From NCBI RefSeq assembly GCF_900113955.1, contig NZ_FORH01000001.1, positions 736,395 to 800,394 of the forward strand: a stretch of 64,000 bases of DNA, in the 5' to 3' direction. A program made the translations under genes and the position numbers. The DNA is from Celeribacter neptunius (lineage in GTDB: Bacteria > Pseudomonadota > Alphaproteobacteria > Rhodobacterales > Rhodobacteraceae). This document shows, in pieces, positions 14,341 through 23,363 of this stretch; within the stretch, counting starts at the first letter, position 1, and every line of letters starts with the position of its first letter. The notes below the pieces were generated by a model. That model was not told where the DNA came from, ran no database searches, and saw only the letters and a program-made list of their open reading frames with translations.

Positions 14341-15333
14341 ATGATCAAAGCATTGGTGATGGAGCAGGGGGAAGACGGCTTGGCCGCAGCTCAGATCAAG
14401 GAGATTTCCGAAGACAGCCTGCCGGCGGGCGACGTCACGGTGCGGGTCGAATACTCGACGCTCAATTACAAGGACGGTCTCTGTCTTTCGCCCAAGGGCG
14501 GCGGTCTGGTGCGCAGCTATCCGCATGTGCCGGGGATCGATTTTGCCGGCACTGTCGAAAGCTCCGACAGTCCGGAGTTCAAACCCGGCGACAAGGTGGT
14601 TCTGACCGGCTGGCGTGTCGGCGAAGTGCATTGGGGCGGCTATGCCGAGAAAGCGCGGGTGAAATCCGACTGGCTGGTGCCGCTGCCCGAGGGGCTGTCG
14701 ACGCGCCAAGCCATGGCCGTCGGCACCGCTGGTTTCACGGCCATGCTGGCGGTGATGGCGCTCGAGGATCACGGATTGAGCCCGGATCAGGGTCCTGTCC
14801 TGGTCACCGGTGCTTCGGGCGGGGTCGGCTCCGTCGCCACCGCCATTCTGGCGCATCTGGGCTATGAGGTCGCCGCTGTCACCGGCCGGCCCGAGGGGGC
14901 GGGGTATCTCAAATCCCTGGGCGCCACGCAGATCGTGCCACGCGACGAGATCAACGAAGTGGTGAAACGCCCGCTCGAAAGCGAAAGCTGGGCCGGGTGC
15001 GTCGATGCCGTCGGCGGCGAGATGCTGGCGCGCCTTCTCGGGCAGATGAAATACGGTGCCTCGGTGGCCGCGGTCGGTCTGGCCGGCGGCGCGGCGCTGC
15101 CGGCGACGGTCATTCCCTTTCTGCTCCGGGGCGTGAACCTTTTGGGCATCGATTCCGTCATGCAGCCGAAAGCCAACCGTATCCGCTGCTGGCACCGCAT
15201 CGCGACCGACCTGCCGATGGAAAAGCTCGAGGAGATGGTGCAACCCGCAAGGCTCGAGGATCTGCCGGAGCTTGGCGCGGCGATCCTCAAGGGTGGGGTG
15301 AAGGGCCGGGTGCTGGTCGATCTGGGCGCCTGA
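14341..15333 (+). CDS. acuI: Acryloyl-CoA reductase (NADPH), AcuI-type medium-chain reductase
   Basis: The protein has 330 residues. It is a zinc-free MDR/quinone-oxidoreductase fold. STLNYKDGLCLSPKGG marks the N-terminal catalytic domain. VLVTGASGGVGSVATAILAHLGY is the NADPH-binding motif, read as VLVTGASGGVGSVA then TAILAHLGY. The C-terminus includes GIDSVMQPKANRIRCW. AcuI reduces acryloyl-CoA to propanoyl-CoA, which detoxifies acrylate from DMSP or 3-hydroxypropionate. No DMSP lyase or TetR-type acuR is adjacent; a GntR/FCD gene is divergent instead. The start at 14341 is preceded by GAGGAGAGACAG. Confidence 0.88.
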   Translation: MIKALVMEQGEDGLAAAQIKEISEDSLPAGDVTVRVEYSTLNYKDGLCLSPKGGGLVRSYPHVPGIDFAGTVESSDSPEFKPGDKVVLTGWRVGEVHWGGYAEKARVKSDWLVPLPEGLSTRQAMAVGTAGFTAMLAVMALEDHGLSPDQGPVLVTGASGGVGSVATAILAHLGYEVAAVTGRPEGAGYLKSLGATQIVPRDEINEVVKRPLESESWAGCVDAVGGEMLARLLGQMKYGASVAAVGLAGGAALPATVIPFLLRGVNLLGIDSVMQPKANRIRCWHRIATDLPMEKLEEMVQPARLEDLPELGAAILKGGVKGRVLVDLGA

Positions 15334-15430
15334 AGACGGGGAGAGAGCCCTGCGCCGACCCGTTGCGGCGGGCCGGGCCGGTGTGTGCCGATCACCGCGC
15401 CCCGTCGCCGCGGCTCAGATCTGTGGTGGC

Positions 15431-16627
15431 CTATTGCGGAGCAAAGGCCATGCGCGCCCGGGGCAGGACATAGATCAGAAGCGCCAGGGCCATCAGCGAA
15501 CAGGCCAGCATGGCGCCGATCATCGGCGCGGGGCTGCCGTCGAAGAACAGCCCGGCCAGTGCGGTCATCAGCCCGCCCGCGATCATCTGCATCGTGCCCC
15601 CCATCGAAGAGGCCAGCCCGGCGATCTCGCCATGCGGATCGAGCGCGGCCACCATCGCGGTGGGAATGACCAGCCCGACAAAGGCAAAGCTGACGATCAG
15701 GCAGGCCACCGTGGTCCAGAGCCCGGCCAGGCCGCTCACCGTCAGGCCGAACAGGAGCGCAATCATCGCCACATAGCCCAGGACGCCGGTGGAGATCACC
15801 CGCAGCGCGCCGTAGCGGCGCAGGAAATTCGGGGCAACCTGCGAGGCGCCGATGAAGCCCATGGCATTGACCATGAAGGCCAGCGAGAATTGCGTCGGGC
15901 TCAACCCGAAGGTCTCGGCATAGACAAAGGAGGCCGAGGCGATGAAGACGAAGAACGCCCCCATGCAGAAGGCACCGATAAAGGTCAGCCCCATGAAAAT
16001 CGGGTCCCGCAAAAGGGTTCTGGCGCCTTGTCCCATGCTCTTGAGGCTGATCGGCACGCGGTGCTCTTTCGCCAGCGTCTCCGGTTGCAGGAACATGGTG
16101 ATCAGCGCGGCGATCACGCCGGCGATGGCCATGGTGACAAAGATTGCCCGCCAGCCGGTCACCAGGATGAGCCCGGCGCCAGAGAGCGGTGCGAACATTG
16201 GCGAGACGGAAAACACCAGCATGATCAGCGACATGAGTTTGGTCGCCTCATAGCCGGTATATTGATCGCGAATGATCGCACGGGTTACCACCATGAGGGC
16301 GGCGGCGCCGACGCCCTGAAGCATCCGCGCCCAGATCAGCGCGGTGATCGTCGGCGCGAGGGCGGAGGCGAGGGAGCCGGCGATGAACAGCGTCAGCCCG
16401 ATATAGAGCGGCGCCTTGCGCCCGATCTGATCCGAGAGCGGGCCATAGATCAGCTGCGACAGGCCGAAGGCCATGAAATAGAAGGAAATCGTGCCCTGCG
16501 TGGTGGCGATATCGGCGCCGAGGCTCTCGGCGATTGCCGGCAGGGCGGGCAGGAACATGTCGATGGCAAAGGGGCCGACGGCCGACAAGAGGCCCAGGAC
16601 CAGGGCGCTTTTGAACAGGGGGGACAT
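15431..16627 (-). CDS. Multidrug efflux MFS transporter, Bcr/CflA family
   Basis: This 398-residue carrier has 12 predicted membrane segments. The N-terminal PFAIDMFLPALPAIAESLG and QLIYGPLSDQIGRKAPLYIG (motif A, GPLSDQIGRK) are characteristic of the Bcr/CflA drug:proton antiporters, which include bicyclomycin and chloramphenicol exporters. The gene is convergent with acuI. No resistance regulator is adjacent, and the substrate cannot be predicted. Confidence 0.9.
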   Translation of the reverse strand: MSPLFKSALVLGLLSAVGPFAIDMFLPALPAIAESLGADIATTQGTISFYFMAFGLSQLIYGPLSDQIGRKAPLYIGLTLFIAGSLASALAPTITALIWARMLQGVGAAALMVVTRAIIRDQYTGYEATKLMSLIMLVFSVSPMFAPLSGAGLILVTGWRAIFVTMAIAGVIAALITMFLQPETLAKEHRVPISLKSMGQGARTLLRDPIFMGLTFIGAFCMGAFFVFIASASFVYAETFGLSPTQFSLAFMVNAMGFIGASQVAPNFLRRYGALRVISTGVLGYVAMIALLFGLTVSGLAGLWTTVACLIVSFAFVGLVIPTAMVAALDPHGEIAGLASSMGGTMQMIAGGLMTALAGLFFDGSPAPMIGAMLACSLMALALLIYVLPRARMAFAPQ

Positions 16628-16799
16628 GGCTCACGTCCTTGACTTTTTTTGAATGGGGGGAGACCAGCGCCCGGATGGCAAAATAGCGACCGGACTGCTC
16701 TCGTGCGTTTCTGCAAGTCTGTCCGACGAATGCGCTGACTGGTCAAGGGGAAAGCGACCGGATATGGCTGTGTGAAATGCCCAAAACGGATGTGTGAAA

Positions 16800-17621
16800 A
16801 TGACCGACCTCGCCACGCTCTTGCCCTTTGTCGCCCTGATTGCCGGGATCGGCGCCTTTGCCGGTGTGCTCGCCGGGCTGTTGGGCGTGGGCGGCGGTAT
16901 CGTGCTGGTGCCGGCGTTCTATTACGCCTTTGCCGGGCTGGGCTATGACAGTCCGCAACTGATGCAGATCTGTCTGGCCACCTCACTGGCGACGATCATC
17001 GTCACCTCGATCCGCTCGGTTTTGTCGCATCACAAGAAGGGCGCGGTGGAATGGCCGATCCTGAAAAGCTTCGCCCCCGGGATTGTCGTGGGCGCGGTGA
17101 TCGGCGTTCTGGTCGCCTCGAGCCTGCGGTCTGCGACCTTGCAGATGATTTTCGGCGGGGTGGCGATTTTCATCGGGCTTTACATGGCCTTCGGCAATGC
17201 CGCCTGGCGCCTGGGCACGGAGATGCCGAAAGGCGTGATGCGCGCCGTGGTCTCGCCGATGATCGGCTTTCTCTCGGTGCTGATGGGGATCGGCGGCGGC
17301 TCCTTCGGGGTGCCGACCATGACGCTTTACGGTGTGCCGATCCACCGGGCCGTGGCCACCGCCGCAGGTTTCGGCGCGATCATTGCCATCCCGTCCGTGA
17401 TCGGTTTTCTCTTTGTCGATCTGCCCGCCGAGGTGACGCCGCCCTTCACCGTCGGCGCGGTGAATATCGCGGCCTTTCTGGTGGTGATCTCGATGACGCT
17501 GATCACCGCGCCCTTGGGGGCGAAAATTGCCCATGCGATGGACCCGAAGCCATTGAAGCGGGTGTTCGGCGGTTTCCTGATCCTGGTGGCGCTCAACATG
17601 CTGCGCAAGGCGCTGATGTGA
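16800..17621 (+). CDS. TauE/SafE family sulfite-exporter-like permease
   Basis: This 273-residue membrane protein has two homologous halves with Gly-rich motifs, GVLAGLLGVGGGIVLVPAF in the first and GFLSVLMGIGGGSFGVPTM in the second. About eight hydrophobic segments are present. Family members move sulfite, sulfoacetate or related organosulfur anions, but many substrates are unknown. The ATG at 16800 has GGA nine bases upstream; the GTG two codons earlier is too close to it. The gene is divergent from the MFS gene, with about 170 bases between. Confidence 0.88.
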   Translation: MTDLATLLPFVALIAGIGAFAGVLAGLLGVGGGIVLVPAFYYAFAGLGYDSPQLMQICLATSLATIIVTSIRSVLSHHKKGAVEWPILKSFAPGIVVGAVIGVLVASSLRSATLQMIFGGVAIFIGLYMAFGNAAWRLGTEMPKGVMRAVVSPMIGFLSVLMGIGGGSFGVPTMTLYGVPIHRAVATAAGFGAIIAIPSVIGFLFVDLPAEVTPPFTVGAVNIAAFLVVISMTLITAPLGAKIAHAMDPKPLKRVFGGFLILVALNMLRKALM

Positions 17622-17728
17622 GTTGATAGAAGGGGGGGGAGCCCACTTTGACCGATTCTGCGTAGCGCAGCGACGGCTGCTCTGAGAGCCTTCGGGAACA
17701 GGAAGCCATCGGGAAAAATTTCTATTAG

Positions 17729-18199
17729 TTACCCGCCAAACCTCGTGCGCAGATCAGATACAGCCTTGGCATGTCGGCCATGAACGTAAACCCGAAAGCG
17801 TAAATCATCTGAGCCTCCGTAAGGAATCGAGTCTTCATAGTATGGGATTTGCATATTTGTCAGGCAGCCCTTCAGAACGTTCAATTCTTTTCTCTCTTTC
17901 ACGAAACCAACCATATGACTCCATGCCCAGCCATCTGTTTTGATCTCGTGGTATGCAAAGGATACGGCGTCACGTTCATTGGCAAATCTTTCTATGACAC
18001 GTTCCACTCCACGCTCCGTGTAAATCCAGTGGTAGGAAGACCCAACCGAGGCGAGAATATGACCCTCTGCTATGCTTGCGCTATCAACTTCGTATGAAAG
18101 AAAATTACAGCCGTTCTCTTCCATCCACGATTTCAGTTCTCGGATTGTCGTTGGTTCGGTAATCGGCTCTTTCGGACTGAAGTCAAAGCGGTGGGCCAT
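17729..18199 (-). CDS. Hypothetical protein in AT-richer, foreign-looking DNA
   Basis: This 156-residue protein is charged and probably cytosolic. It begins MAHRFDFSPKEPITEPTTIR and contains GSSYHWIYTERGVERVIERF and DGWAWSHMVGFVKERKELNV. It has no signal peptide or membrane helix. Its base composition is visibly lower in GC than its neighbours, with many AT-ending codons, which points to recent acquisition. A good TGGAG site precedes the ATG at 18199. It stands alone between the TauE gene and the DUF1289-ruvX-ccmI operon, with no recombinase or repeat at its edges. An immunity-type or defence-associated role is possible, but nothing in the sequence shows it. Confidence 0.65.
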   Translation of the reverse strand: MAHRFDFSPKEPITEPTTIRELKSWMEENGCNFLSYEVDSASIAEGHILASVGSSYHWIYTERGVERVIERFANERDAVSFAYHEIKTDGWAWSHMVGFVKERKELNVLKGCLTNMQIPYYEDSIPYGGSDDLRFRVYVHGRHAKAVSDLRTRFGG

Positions 18200-18345
18200 A
18201 AATTTCTCCAAAAAAATTTGTCTTGTTTTGCCACAGGAGAAGGGCACGACAAACACTAATCATGTCTCTTACCTGTAATAGCCGCTGTTCGAGAAATCGA
18301 GTTCGGCGGCCGCTTCGTCCGCGTTGCTGACTTTGGTTGCGGGCT

Positions 18346-18615
18346 TTAAATCCCGGTCTCGTCGCGCCGTTTGAGACGCGCCGCCCGGCCACCGCGGCGT
18401 TTGTTCGGCGCCGGTTCGCGCGAGGGCAGCTCGGCCATGATGGCGCGACGCTCCTCCGGGCTCATCCGCGACCAGCTGGCGATCTCGTCGATCGAGCGGG
18501 CACAGCCAAGGCAGAGCCGGGTCTCCGGGTGGATCTGACAGATCTTGGAGCAGGGGCTTTCCACCTCGTCGCGTTTCCAGATCTCATCGGTCTTTTGCGG
18601 CGTGCCTTCGGTCAT
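18346..18615 (-). CDS. DUF1289 domain-containing protein
   Basis: This 89-residue protein has the DUF1289 signature: VESPCSKICQIHPETRLCLGC holds four cysteines (CxxxC ... CxxC), read as SPCSKICQIHPE and RLCLGC. It is followed by SIDEIASWSRMSPEERRAIM and a basic tail. The cysteines could hold an iron-sulfur cluster or zinc. The gene follows ruvX with one base between and is probably in the ccmI-ruvX operon. The function is unknown. Confidence 0.88.
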   Translation of the reverse strand: MTEGTPQKTDEIWKRDEVESPCSKICQIHPETRLCLGCARSIDEIASWSRMSPEERRAIMAELPSREPAPNKRRGGRAARLKRRDETGI

Positions 18616-18616
18616 G

Positions 18617-19093
18617 TCACAGGTTCCTGAGCCGGTCGAGCGCGCCCTGCAGGATCACCCCGGCGGCCACCTGATCGATCTTTTCGGCGCGTTTGGCTCG
18701 CGACATATCGGCTTCCAGCATCGCCCGGTCCGCGGCGACCGTAGACAAGCGCTCGTCCCAGAAGGTGATCGGCAGATCGGTCAATTGTCCGAGATTGCGG
18801 GCAAAGGCGCGGGTCTTTTGACAGCGCGGACCTTCGGTGCCGTCCATATTGCGCGGCAGGCCGAGGACGATGCCTTTGACCTCGCGCTGGCTGAGCAATT
18901 TCAACAAAGCCTCGGCGTCCAGGGTGAATTTCTTGCGCCGGATCGTGTCGGTCGGTGTGGCGACGGAATGCAACCGGTCGGAAATCGCCACGCCGATGGT
19001 CTTGTCGCCGAAATCCAGCCCCGCGAGCGGTGACATCGGCGGCAGGCTGGCGGCGAATTCCGCCATGTCATCGGTGATCAGCGCCGCCATCAC
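18617..19093 (-). CDS. ruvX: Putative pre-16S rRNA nuclease / Holliday junction resolvase-like protein
   Basis: The protein has 158 residues. The RNase H-like YqgF fold is shown by [17 protein letters not shown] with the first catalytic Asp, [15 protein letters not shown] in the middle, and [15 protein letters not shown] with the conserved DERLST motif. The family processes the 5' end of 16S rRNA in several bacteria and has been proposed as a Holliday resolvase. Its start overlaps the end of ccmI by four bases (ATGA). Confidence 0.92.
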   Translation of the reverse strand: MMAALITDDMAEFAASLPPMSPLAGLDFGDKTIGVAISDRLHSVATPTDTIRRKKFTLDAEALLKLLSQREVKGIVLGLPRNMDGTEGPRCQKTRAFARNLGQLTDLPITFWDERLSTVAADRAMLEADMSRAKRAEKIDQVAAGVILQGALDRLRNL

Positions 19094-20325
19094 TCGACCA
19101 GCCCGGCCCGCTCGGCGCCGCCGCGCACCACGGCCAGCGCCTCCGGCTCGGCGCCGAAGATCACCTGCGCCTCATCCCAGATCGAGCTGGCGCGATCGGT
19201 GTCGCCCAGCATCGCCAGCGACGAGATCAGCCGCGCCCATTCCTCGGGCGAGCCGCCTTCATTAGCAAGCCGTGCAGACAGGCCTTCGACCATGCCGCGG
19301 ATCATGTCCTGACGCTCTTCCGGGGTCATGTCGGCCGTGGCCTCGATATCCGCCTGGCTCGGTCCTCTGAGCCCGCCTGCGCCCGGCAGCGGCGGCAAGG
19401 TGTAGCGAATGCCCGCAGCCTGGGCGACCATTTCGATCTGGCCGCGGATCGGGGCGACCCAGGGCGCATCGGCCTCGGAGTTGCTCAGAAGCGGCTGCCA
19501 GAGCCGGAAGGTCATGTCGGGCCGCCCGGTCTGGGCGAACATCAGCCCGGAATAATAGATCGCGGTGCCATTGTTGGGATCGCGTTGCAGCGCTTTGGTG
19601 AGCGCATCCTCGGCCTCGGGCGAGACATAGCCACCGGCGGCGAGGATCATCAGATCGGCGAGATCGGCATAGTCTGTCGCCGTGGCGGCATTGCCCTTGA
19701 TCCGGATCACCTCTTTCTGGGCGGCATAGGCGCGGTCGTAATTGCCGATCACCGCCTCGTTGCGGGCCAGAAGCACATGGCCCTGAAGATCGTCGGGACG
19801 GGATTTCAGCGCCTCGCGCAGCTGGCTGACCAGGGTCAGCAGCCGTTCATCGGGTTGCTGGATCGGCGGCGAGGAGGGGCGCTCTTTCTCGATCTCGGCC
19901 TGGGCTGGCCGTGTGGCGCGGGCCTCGTCGGCCAGAGCGATGCGATGCGCCAGCGGCAGATCCTCATAGCCCGGCGCGCCGGTGTAGTCATAGAGCCAGA
20001 TGCCGCCGCCGATCACCAGAACGGGCAGGGCGATGACGGCCCAGATTGGCATGCGGGTCGAGGCTTTCTTTTCCGTGGCGCGGGCCTTGTCGGCTTCGAG
20101 AAGCCGGCGCGAGACCTCGAGCCGGGCACGTTTGGCATCCTCGGCTGACAGCACGCCGCGCGCCTCGTCGCGGTCGACCTCTTTGAGCTGGTCCCGATAG
20201 ACCTTCATCTCGACCTCGGCGGTCGATCCCTCTACCTCGCTGATCCCGTGCGCCTTGCGCAGCGCCAATGCCAGAGGCAGGGCAGAGAGAGAGGCGATGG
20301 CGATGGCGATGATCCAGAAGGTCAT
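19090..20325 (-). CDS. ccmI: c-type cytochrome biogenesis protein CcmI
   Basis: The protein has 411 residues. The two N-terminal membrane helices ([19 protein letters not shown] and [20 protein letters not shown]) flank a cytoplasmic coiled coil (about residues 35-90, [20 protein letters not shown]). The periplasmic C-terminal half carries TPR-like repeats ([39 protein letters not shown]). CcmI (CycH) chaperones apocytochrome c to the haem ligation complex. Other ccm genes are not in the window, so this copy is separate from them. It leads the ccmI-ruvX-DUF1289 operon. Confidence 0.93.
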   Translation of the reverse strand: MTFWIIAIAIASLSALPLALALRKAHGISEVEGSTAEVEMKVYRDQLKEVDRDEARGVLSAEDAKRARLEVSRRLLEADKARATEKKASTRMPIWAVIALPVLVIGGGIWLYDYTGAPGYEDLPLAHRIALADEARATRPAQAEIEKERPSSPPIQQPDERLLTLVSQLREALKSRPDDLQGHVLLARNEAVIGNYDRAYAAQKEVIRIKGNAATATDYADLADLMILAAGGYVSPEAEDALTKALQRDPNNGTAIYYSGLMFAQTGRPDMTFRLWQPLLSNSEADAPWVAPIRGQIEMVAQAAGIRYTLPPLPGAGGLRGPSQADIEATADMTPEERQDMIRGMVEGLSARLANEGGSPEEWARLISSLAMLGDTDRASSIWDEAQVIFGAEPEALAVVRGGAERAGLVE

Positions 20326-20629
20326 GTCAGGGTCCGTCTAAAAAGAAATCTGGAGCACAGCTTTATCCGGCACGGGGGCTTCGGGGAACCCCCAATGACG
20401 CAGGTGTGACCGAATGGCTCTTCTCGCATCGTTCGCGGTGGCAGACCGGGGCGGCAGAAGCGCCGGGGGCCGGTATGACGGTCGAAAGAACACTTCTCAA
20501 CCTCACTTCAGCTATTTTTTGTGCAAATCCCGATCCATGCTTGACCTCGGGGCCCGATCGGCACAGGTATAAGCCCGACAGAAACGCACAAGTTCTGCTG
20601 ATAAATTTTCTGCTGACCAGGAGGCCCCA

Positions 20630-21229
20630 ATGGCTTTTGAACTTCCCGATCTCCCGTACGCTCATGACGCTCTCGCCGATCTCGGCATGTCGAAAGAGAC
20701 GCTCGAGTATCACCACGACCTGCACCACAATGCCTATGTGACCACCGGCAACACGCTGATTGCGGGCACCGAGTGGGAAGGCAAATCGGTCGAAGAGATC
20801 ATCAAAGGCACCTATGACGCCGGCGCTGTCGCTCAAAACGGCATCTTCAACAACGCCTCGCAGCACTGGAACCACACCCAATTCTGGGAAATGATGGGCC
20901 CGGGCGAGAAAGCCATGCCCTCCGAGCTGGAAAAAGCGCTGGTTGAGAGCTTCGGCTCCGTCGACGAGTTCAAGAAACAGTTCGCCGCCGCGGGTGCCGG
21001 TCAGTTCGGCTCCGGCTGGGCCTGGCTCGTCAAGGACACCGACGGTGCGCTGAAAGTGACCAAGACCGAGAACGGCGTGAACCCGCTCTGCTTCGGCCAG
21101 ACCGCGCTTCTGGGCTGTGACGTCTGGGAACATTCCTATTACATCGACTTCCGCAACAAACGCCCGGTCTACCTGTCGAACTTCCTCGACAAGCTGGTGA
21201 ACTGGGAAAACGTCGCATCCCGTATGTGA
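20630..21229 (+). CDS. sodB: Superoxide dismutase, Fe/Mn family
   Basis: The protein has 199 residues and is full length. The metal ligands are His27 in LEYHHDLHHNAYV, the His in SQHWNHTQFW, and the Asp and His of the signature CDVWEHSYYIDF. The Gln in AAAGAGQFGSGWAWL is at the position typical of the Fe-using group, but Fe versus Mn cannot be settled from sequence. The enzyme disproportionates superoxide in the cytosol. The ATG has AGGAGG eight bases upstream. The last 34 bases of the gene region are duplicated 88 bases downstream. Confidence 0.96.
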   Translation: MAFELPDLPYAHDALADLGMSKETLEYHHDLHHNAYVTTGNTLIAGTEWEGKSVEEIIKGTYDAGAVAQNGIFNNASQHWNHTQFWEMMGPGEKAMPSELEKALVESFGSVDEFKKQFAAAGAGQFGSGWAWLVKDTDGALKVTKTENGVNPLCFGQTALLGCDVWEHSYYIDFRNKRPVYLSNFLDKLVNWENVASRM

Positions 21230-21319
21230 TCGGCGAGGGCGCTCTCCCAGTCACCTCCGCGCACCGCGTTCGCGGCACGCTTGGATGAACTGGGAAAACG
21301 TCGCATCCCGCATGTGATC
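21198..21319 (+). repeat. Duplication of the sodB 3' end
   Basis: The 34 bases at 21198-21231, covering the last codons and stop of sodB, recur at 21286-21319 with one difference (TATG to CATG). The second copy still carries an in-frame ASRM-like ending but has no gene body in front of it. Confidence 0.75.
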
Positions 21320-21340
21320 TCTGACGATCTACTGAATTTG

Positions 21341-21369
21341 AAAGGGCGCCCCAAGGGGTGCCCTTTTTT
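21341..21369 (+). terminator. Terminator of sodB
   Basis: A GC-rich stem of at least 10 bp (AAAGGGCGCC with GGTGCCCTTT) is followed by a T6 tract. It lies after the duplicated sodB end. Confidence 0.85.
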
Positions 21370-21444
21370 CTTGGCCCGGGAATGATTATCTTGAGACATG
21401 CAGACCGGTGAAGAAACCCTCTGCGGCTCTTCATCGTCTCGCAT

Positions 21445-21495
21445 GAATGCTTGCATGGCTAGAATGCTTGCATGGCTAGAATGCTTGCATGGCTA
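21445..21495 (+). repeat. Three perfect 17-bp tandem repeats
   Basis: GAATGCTTGCATGGCTA occurs three times without a mismatch and ends 14 bases before the host-attachment-family start codon. Each unit contains the palindrome ATGC-TT-GCAT. Confidence 0.9.
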
Positions 21496-21509
21496 GAGAG
21501 GAGGAAGAC

Positions 21510-21965
21510 ATGTCCGTTCTTCAAAAAGGCACCTGGGTGCTCGTCGCCGATGGCGAGAAAGCCCTGTTCCTGCGCAATGATCTCGAGGCAATGAACCCGG
21601 ATCTGAATGTGCTGCGTATCGAGACACAGGACAATCCTGCCGACCGCGATCAGGGGACGGCCCGCGCCGGGCGCAAGGCCGATGCCGGACCGGGGCAGAA
21701 AACCGCGCTCGAGGAAACCGATTGGCACGAGCTGGCCAAGGAACGCTTTGCCGAGGAGATCGCCGCGATCCTGTACCAACAGGCCCATGGTGGCGCTTTT
21801 GAGCGGATCGTTCTGGTGGCGCCGCCCGCCACCCTGGGCGAGCTGCGCAGCAAGCTCCACCCGGAGGTGCGCGCCAAGGTCGTCGGCGAGATCGCCAAAA
21901 CCCTGACCAACCATCCGCTCGACAAGATCGAAAGCCTGTTGCTCAAGGAACTGGAAGCGGCCTGA
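21510..21965 (+). CDS. Host attachment family protein (Host_attach / AtsE-like)
   Basis: This 151-residue protein begins MSVLQKGTWVLVADGEKALF, the standard N-terminus of the family named after an Agrobacterium attachment locus. A disordered DRDQGTARAGRKADAGPGQK loop precedes a C-terminal eRF1-domain-like half (FERIVLVAPPATLGELRSKL, VGEIAKTLTNHPLDKIESLL). Members are widespread, including in bacteria with no host, so attachment is a label rather than a proven function. A GAGAGGAGG site precedes the ATG at 21510. Three 17-bp repeats lie directly upstream. Confidence 0.85.
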   Translation: MSVLQKGTWVLVADGEKALFLRNDLEAMNPDLNVLRIETQDNPADRDQGTARAGRKADAGPGQKTALEETDWHELAKERFAEEIAAILYQQAHGGAFERIVLVAPPATLGELRSKLHPEVRAKVVGEIAKTLTNHPLDKIESLLLKELEAA

Positions 21966-22070
21966 GTGCAGCCCGACATCGCGGCCAGAAATCACGGCGT
22001 GACATCAGTGGGCGCCATTTTGCCCTTGCGGGACTGAGCGCGGGATGGGAGAGAAAGGGCAGGAGGCCCC

Positions 22071-23297
22071 ATGACCCTTTCCCCGTTCCCGACAGCACCG
22101 GTTCCCAACGCCTGGACCCTTGATCCCGACACGCTGGCCGAGGCCGTGGCTTTGCGCCATGAGCTGCACCGTTTTCCCGAGGTTTCCGGGGCGGAGCATG
22201 AAACGGCGGCGCGGATTGCCGCACGGATGCGGGGACTTGGCGCCGAGGTCACCGAGGGGCTGGGCGGCACCGGTGTGGCGGCGGTCTTTGGCCCGAAAGA
22301 GGAACCGAAAGCCGGGCCTGAAAAGGGGCAGGGTGTCCGCACCCTGATGATCCGGGCGGAGCTCGACGCTCTGCCGATCCTCGAGGCCATGGGGCCGGAC
22401 TACCGCTCCGAACATGAGGGCGTGGGCCATCTTTGCGGTCATGACGGCCATATGGCGATCCTGTTCACCGTGGCCAAGGCGCTGGCGCGCCATGCGCCCG
22501 CCTGCCGTGTGGTGCTGTTGTTCCAGCCGGCCGAGGAAACGGGCGCCGGGGCGCGGGCGGTTCTGGATGATCCGAAATTTGCGCCATTGCAGCCCGATCT
22601 GGCGATCTCGCTGCACAATCTGCCGAAATTGCCGATGGGGGCTGTGGCGTTGCAACAAGGCCCGGTGGCCTGCGCCTCGCGCGGCTTGCAGATCCGGCTT
22701 AGGGGCGCGACATCGCATGCGGCGCGGCCGGAGAACGGCCGATCCCCCGGTCTGGCGCTCGCAAATCTCATTCCGGCGCTTGGCGCGCTGTCGCGGGATC
22801 TGCCGACCGAAGACCCTGGCTTCCGGCTTTGCACCGTGACGCACGCGCGTCTCGGCGTGCCCTCCTTTGGCATCAGCCCGGGCGAGGCGGAGCTGCAAGT
22901 GACGCTGCGCACGCTGCTCAACGCGGAAATGGCGGCGCTCGAGGCGGAAGCGCGGGCGCTGATCGACCGGTTCGCCGCCGATTTCGCCCCCGCGATCACC
23001 CTGCATGACGCGTTCAGCCATTCGGTGAACGCGCCCGAGGCGACGGCGCTTCTGGAAGCCGCCTGCGCAAGGTTTCCCCGCGTTGAAGGCGCGATCCCGA
23101 TGCGCCCGTCGGAGGATTTCGGCCTGTTCGGCACCGAGCAGAACGGCAAGGTGATCCCCGCCGCGATGCTGTTTCTCGGCTCGGGCGAGACCCAGCCGGA
23201 ACTGCACAATCCGGATTTCGATTTCCCGGATGCGCTTGTTCCATTGGGGGCGGAGATCTTTCTCAACGCCATCCACCAGTTTTCAAACGGGGTCTAA
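22071..23297 (+). CDS. M20-family amidohydrolase (N-acyl amino acid / hippurate hydrolase type)
   Basis: This 408-residue enzyme has the di-metal M20D layout. ALRHELHRFPEVSGAEHET is the N-terminal family motif. CGHDGHMAIL supplies metal ligands, and FQPAEETGAGARAVL contains the catalytic Glu pair. The small dimerisation domain spans about residues 190-300. FGLFGTEQ and the late LFLGSGE segment carry the last ligand region. Such enzymes release free amino acids from N-acyl or N-carbamoyl conjugates, or act on indole conjugates. The start has AGGAGG seven bases upstream. The upstream gene is on the same strand 105 bases away. Confidence 0.9.
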   Translation: MTLSPFPTAPVPNAWTLDPDTLAEAVALRHELHRFPEVSGAEHETAARIAARMRGLGAEVTEGLGGTGVAAVFGPKEEPKAGPEKGQGVRTLMIRAELDALPILEAMGPDYRSEHEGVGHLCGHDGHMAILFTVAKALARHAPACRVVLLFQPAEETGAGARAVLDDPKFAPLQPDLAISLHNLPKLPMGAVALQQGPVACASRGLQIRLRGATSHAARPENGRSPGLALANLIPALGALSRDLPTEDPGFRLCTVTHARLGVPSFGISPGEAELQVTLRTLLNAEMAALEAEARALIDRFAADFAPAITLHDAFSHSVNAPEATALLEAACARFPRVEGAIPMRPSEDFGLFGTEQNGKVIPAAMLFLGSGETQPELHNPDFDFPDALVPLGAEIFLNAIHQFSNGV

Positions 23298-23363
23298 CCG
23301 CGCCGAGCCCCTGTGCGTTTTTCCGCCTTGTGAAACCGGCGCGCGCGGCGCTTTGTGCGCATC

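Noticed and set aside
14341-15333. Part of a DMSP lyase (ddd) cluster
   Set aside because: No lyase, acuK/acuN or TetR acuR gene lies nearby; only the reductase and a GntR regulator are present.
21445-21495. CRISPR-like array
   Set aside because: The 17-bp units are directly adjacent with no spacers, and no cas gene is present.
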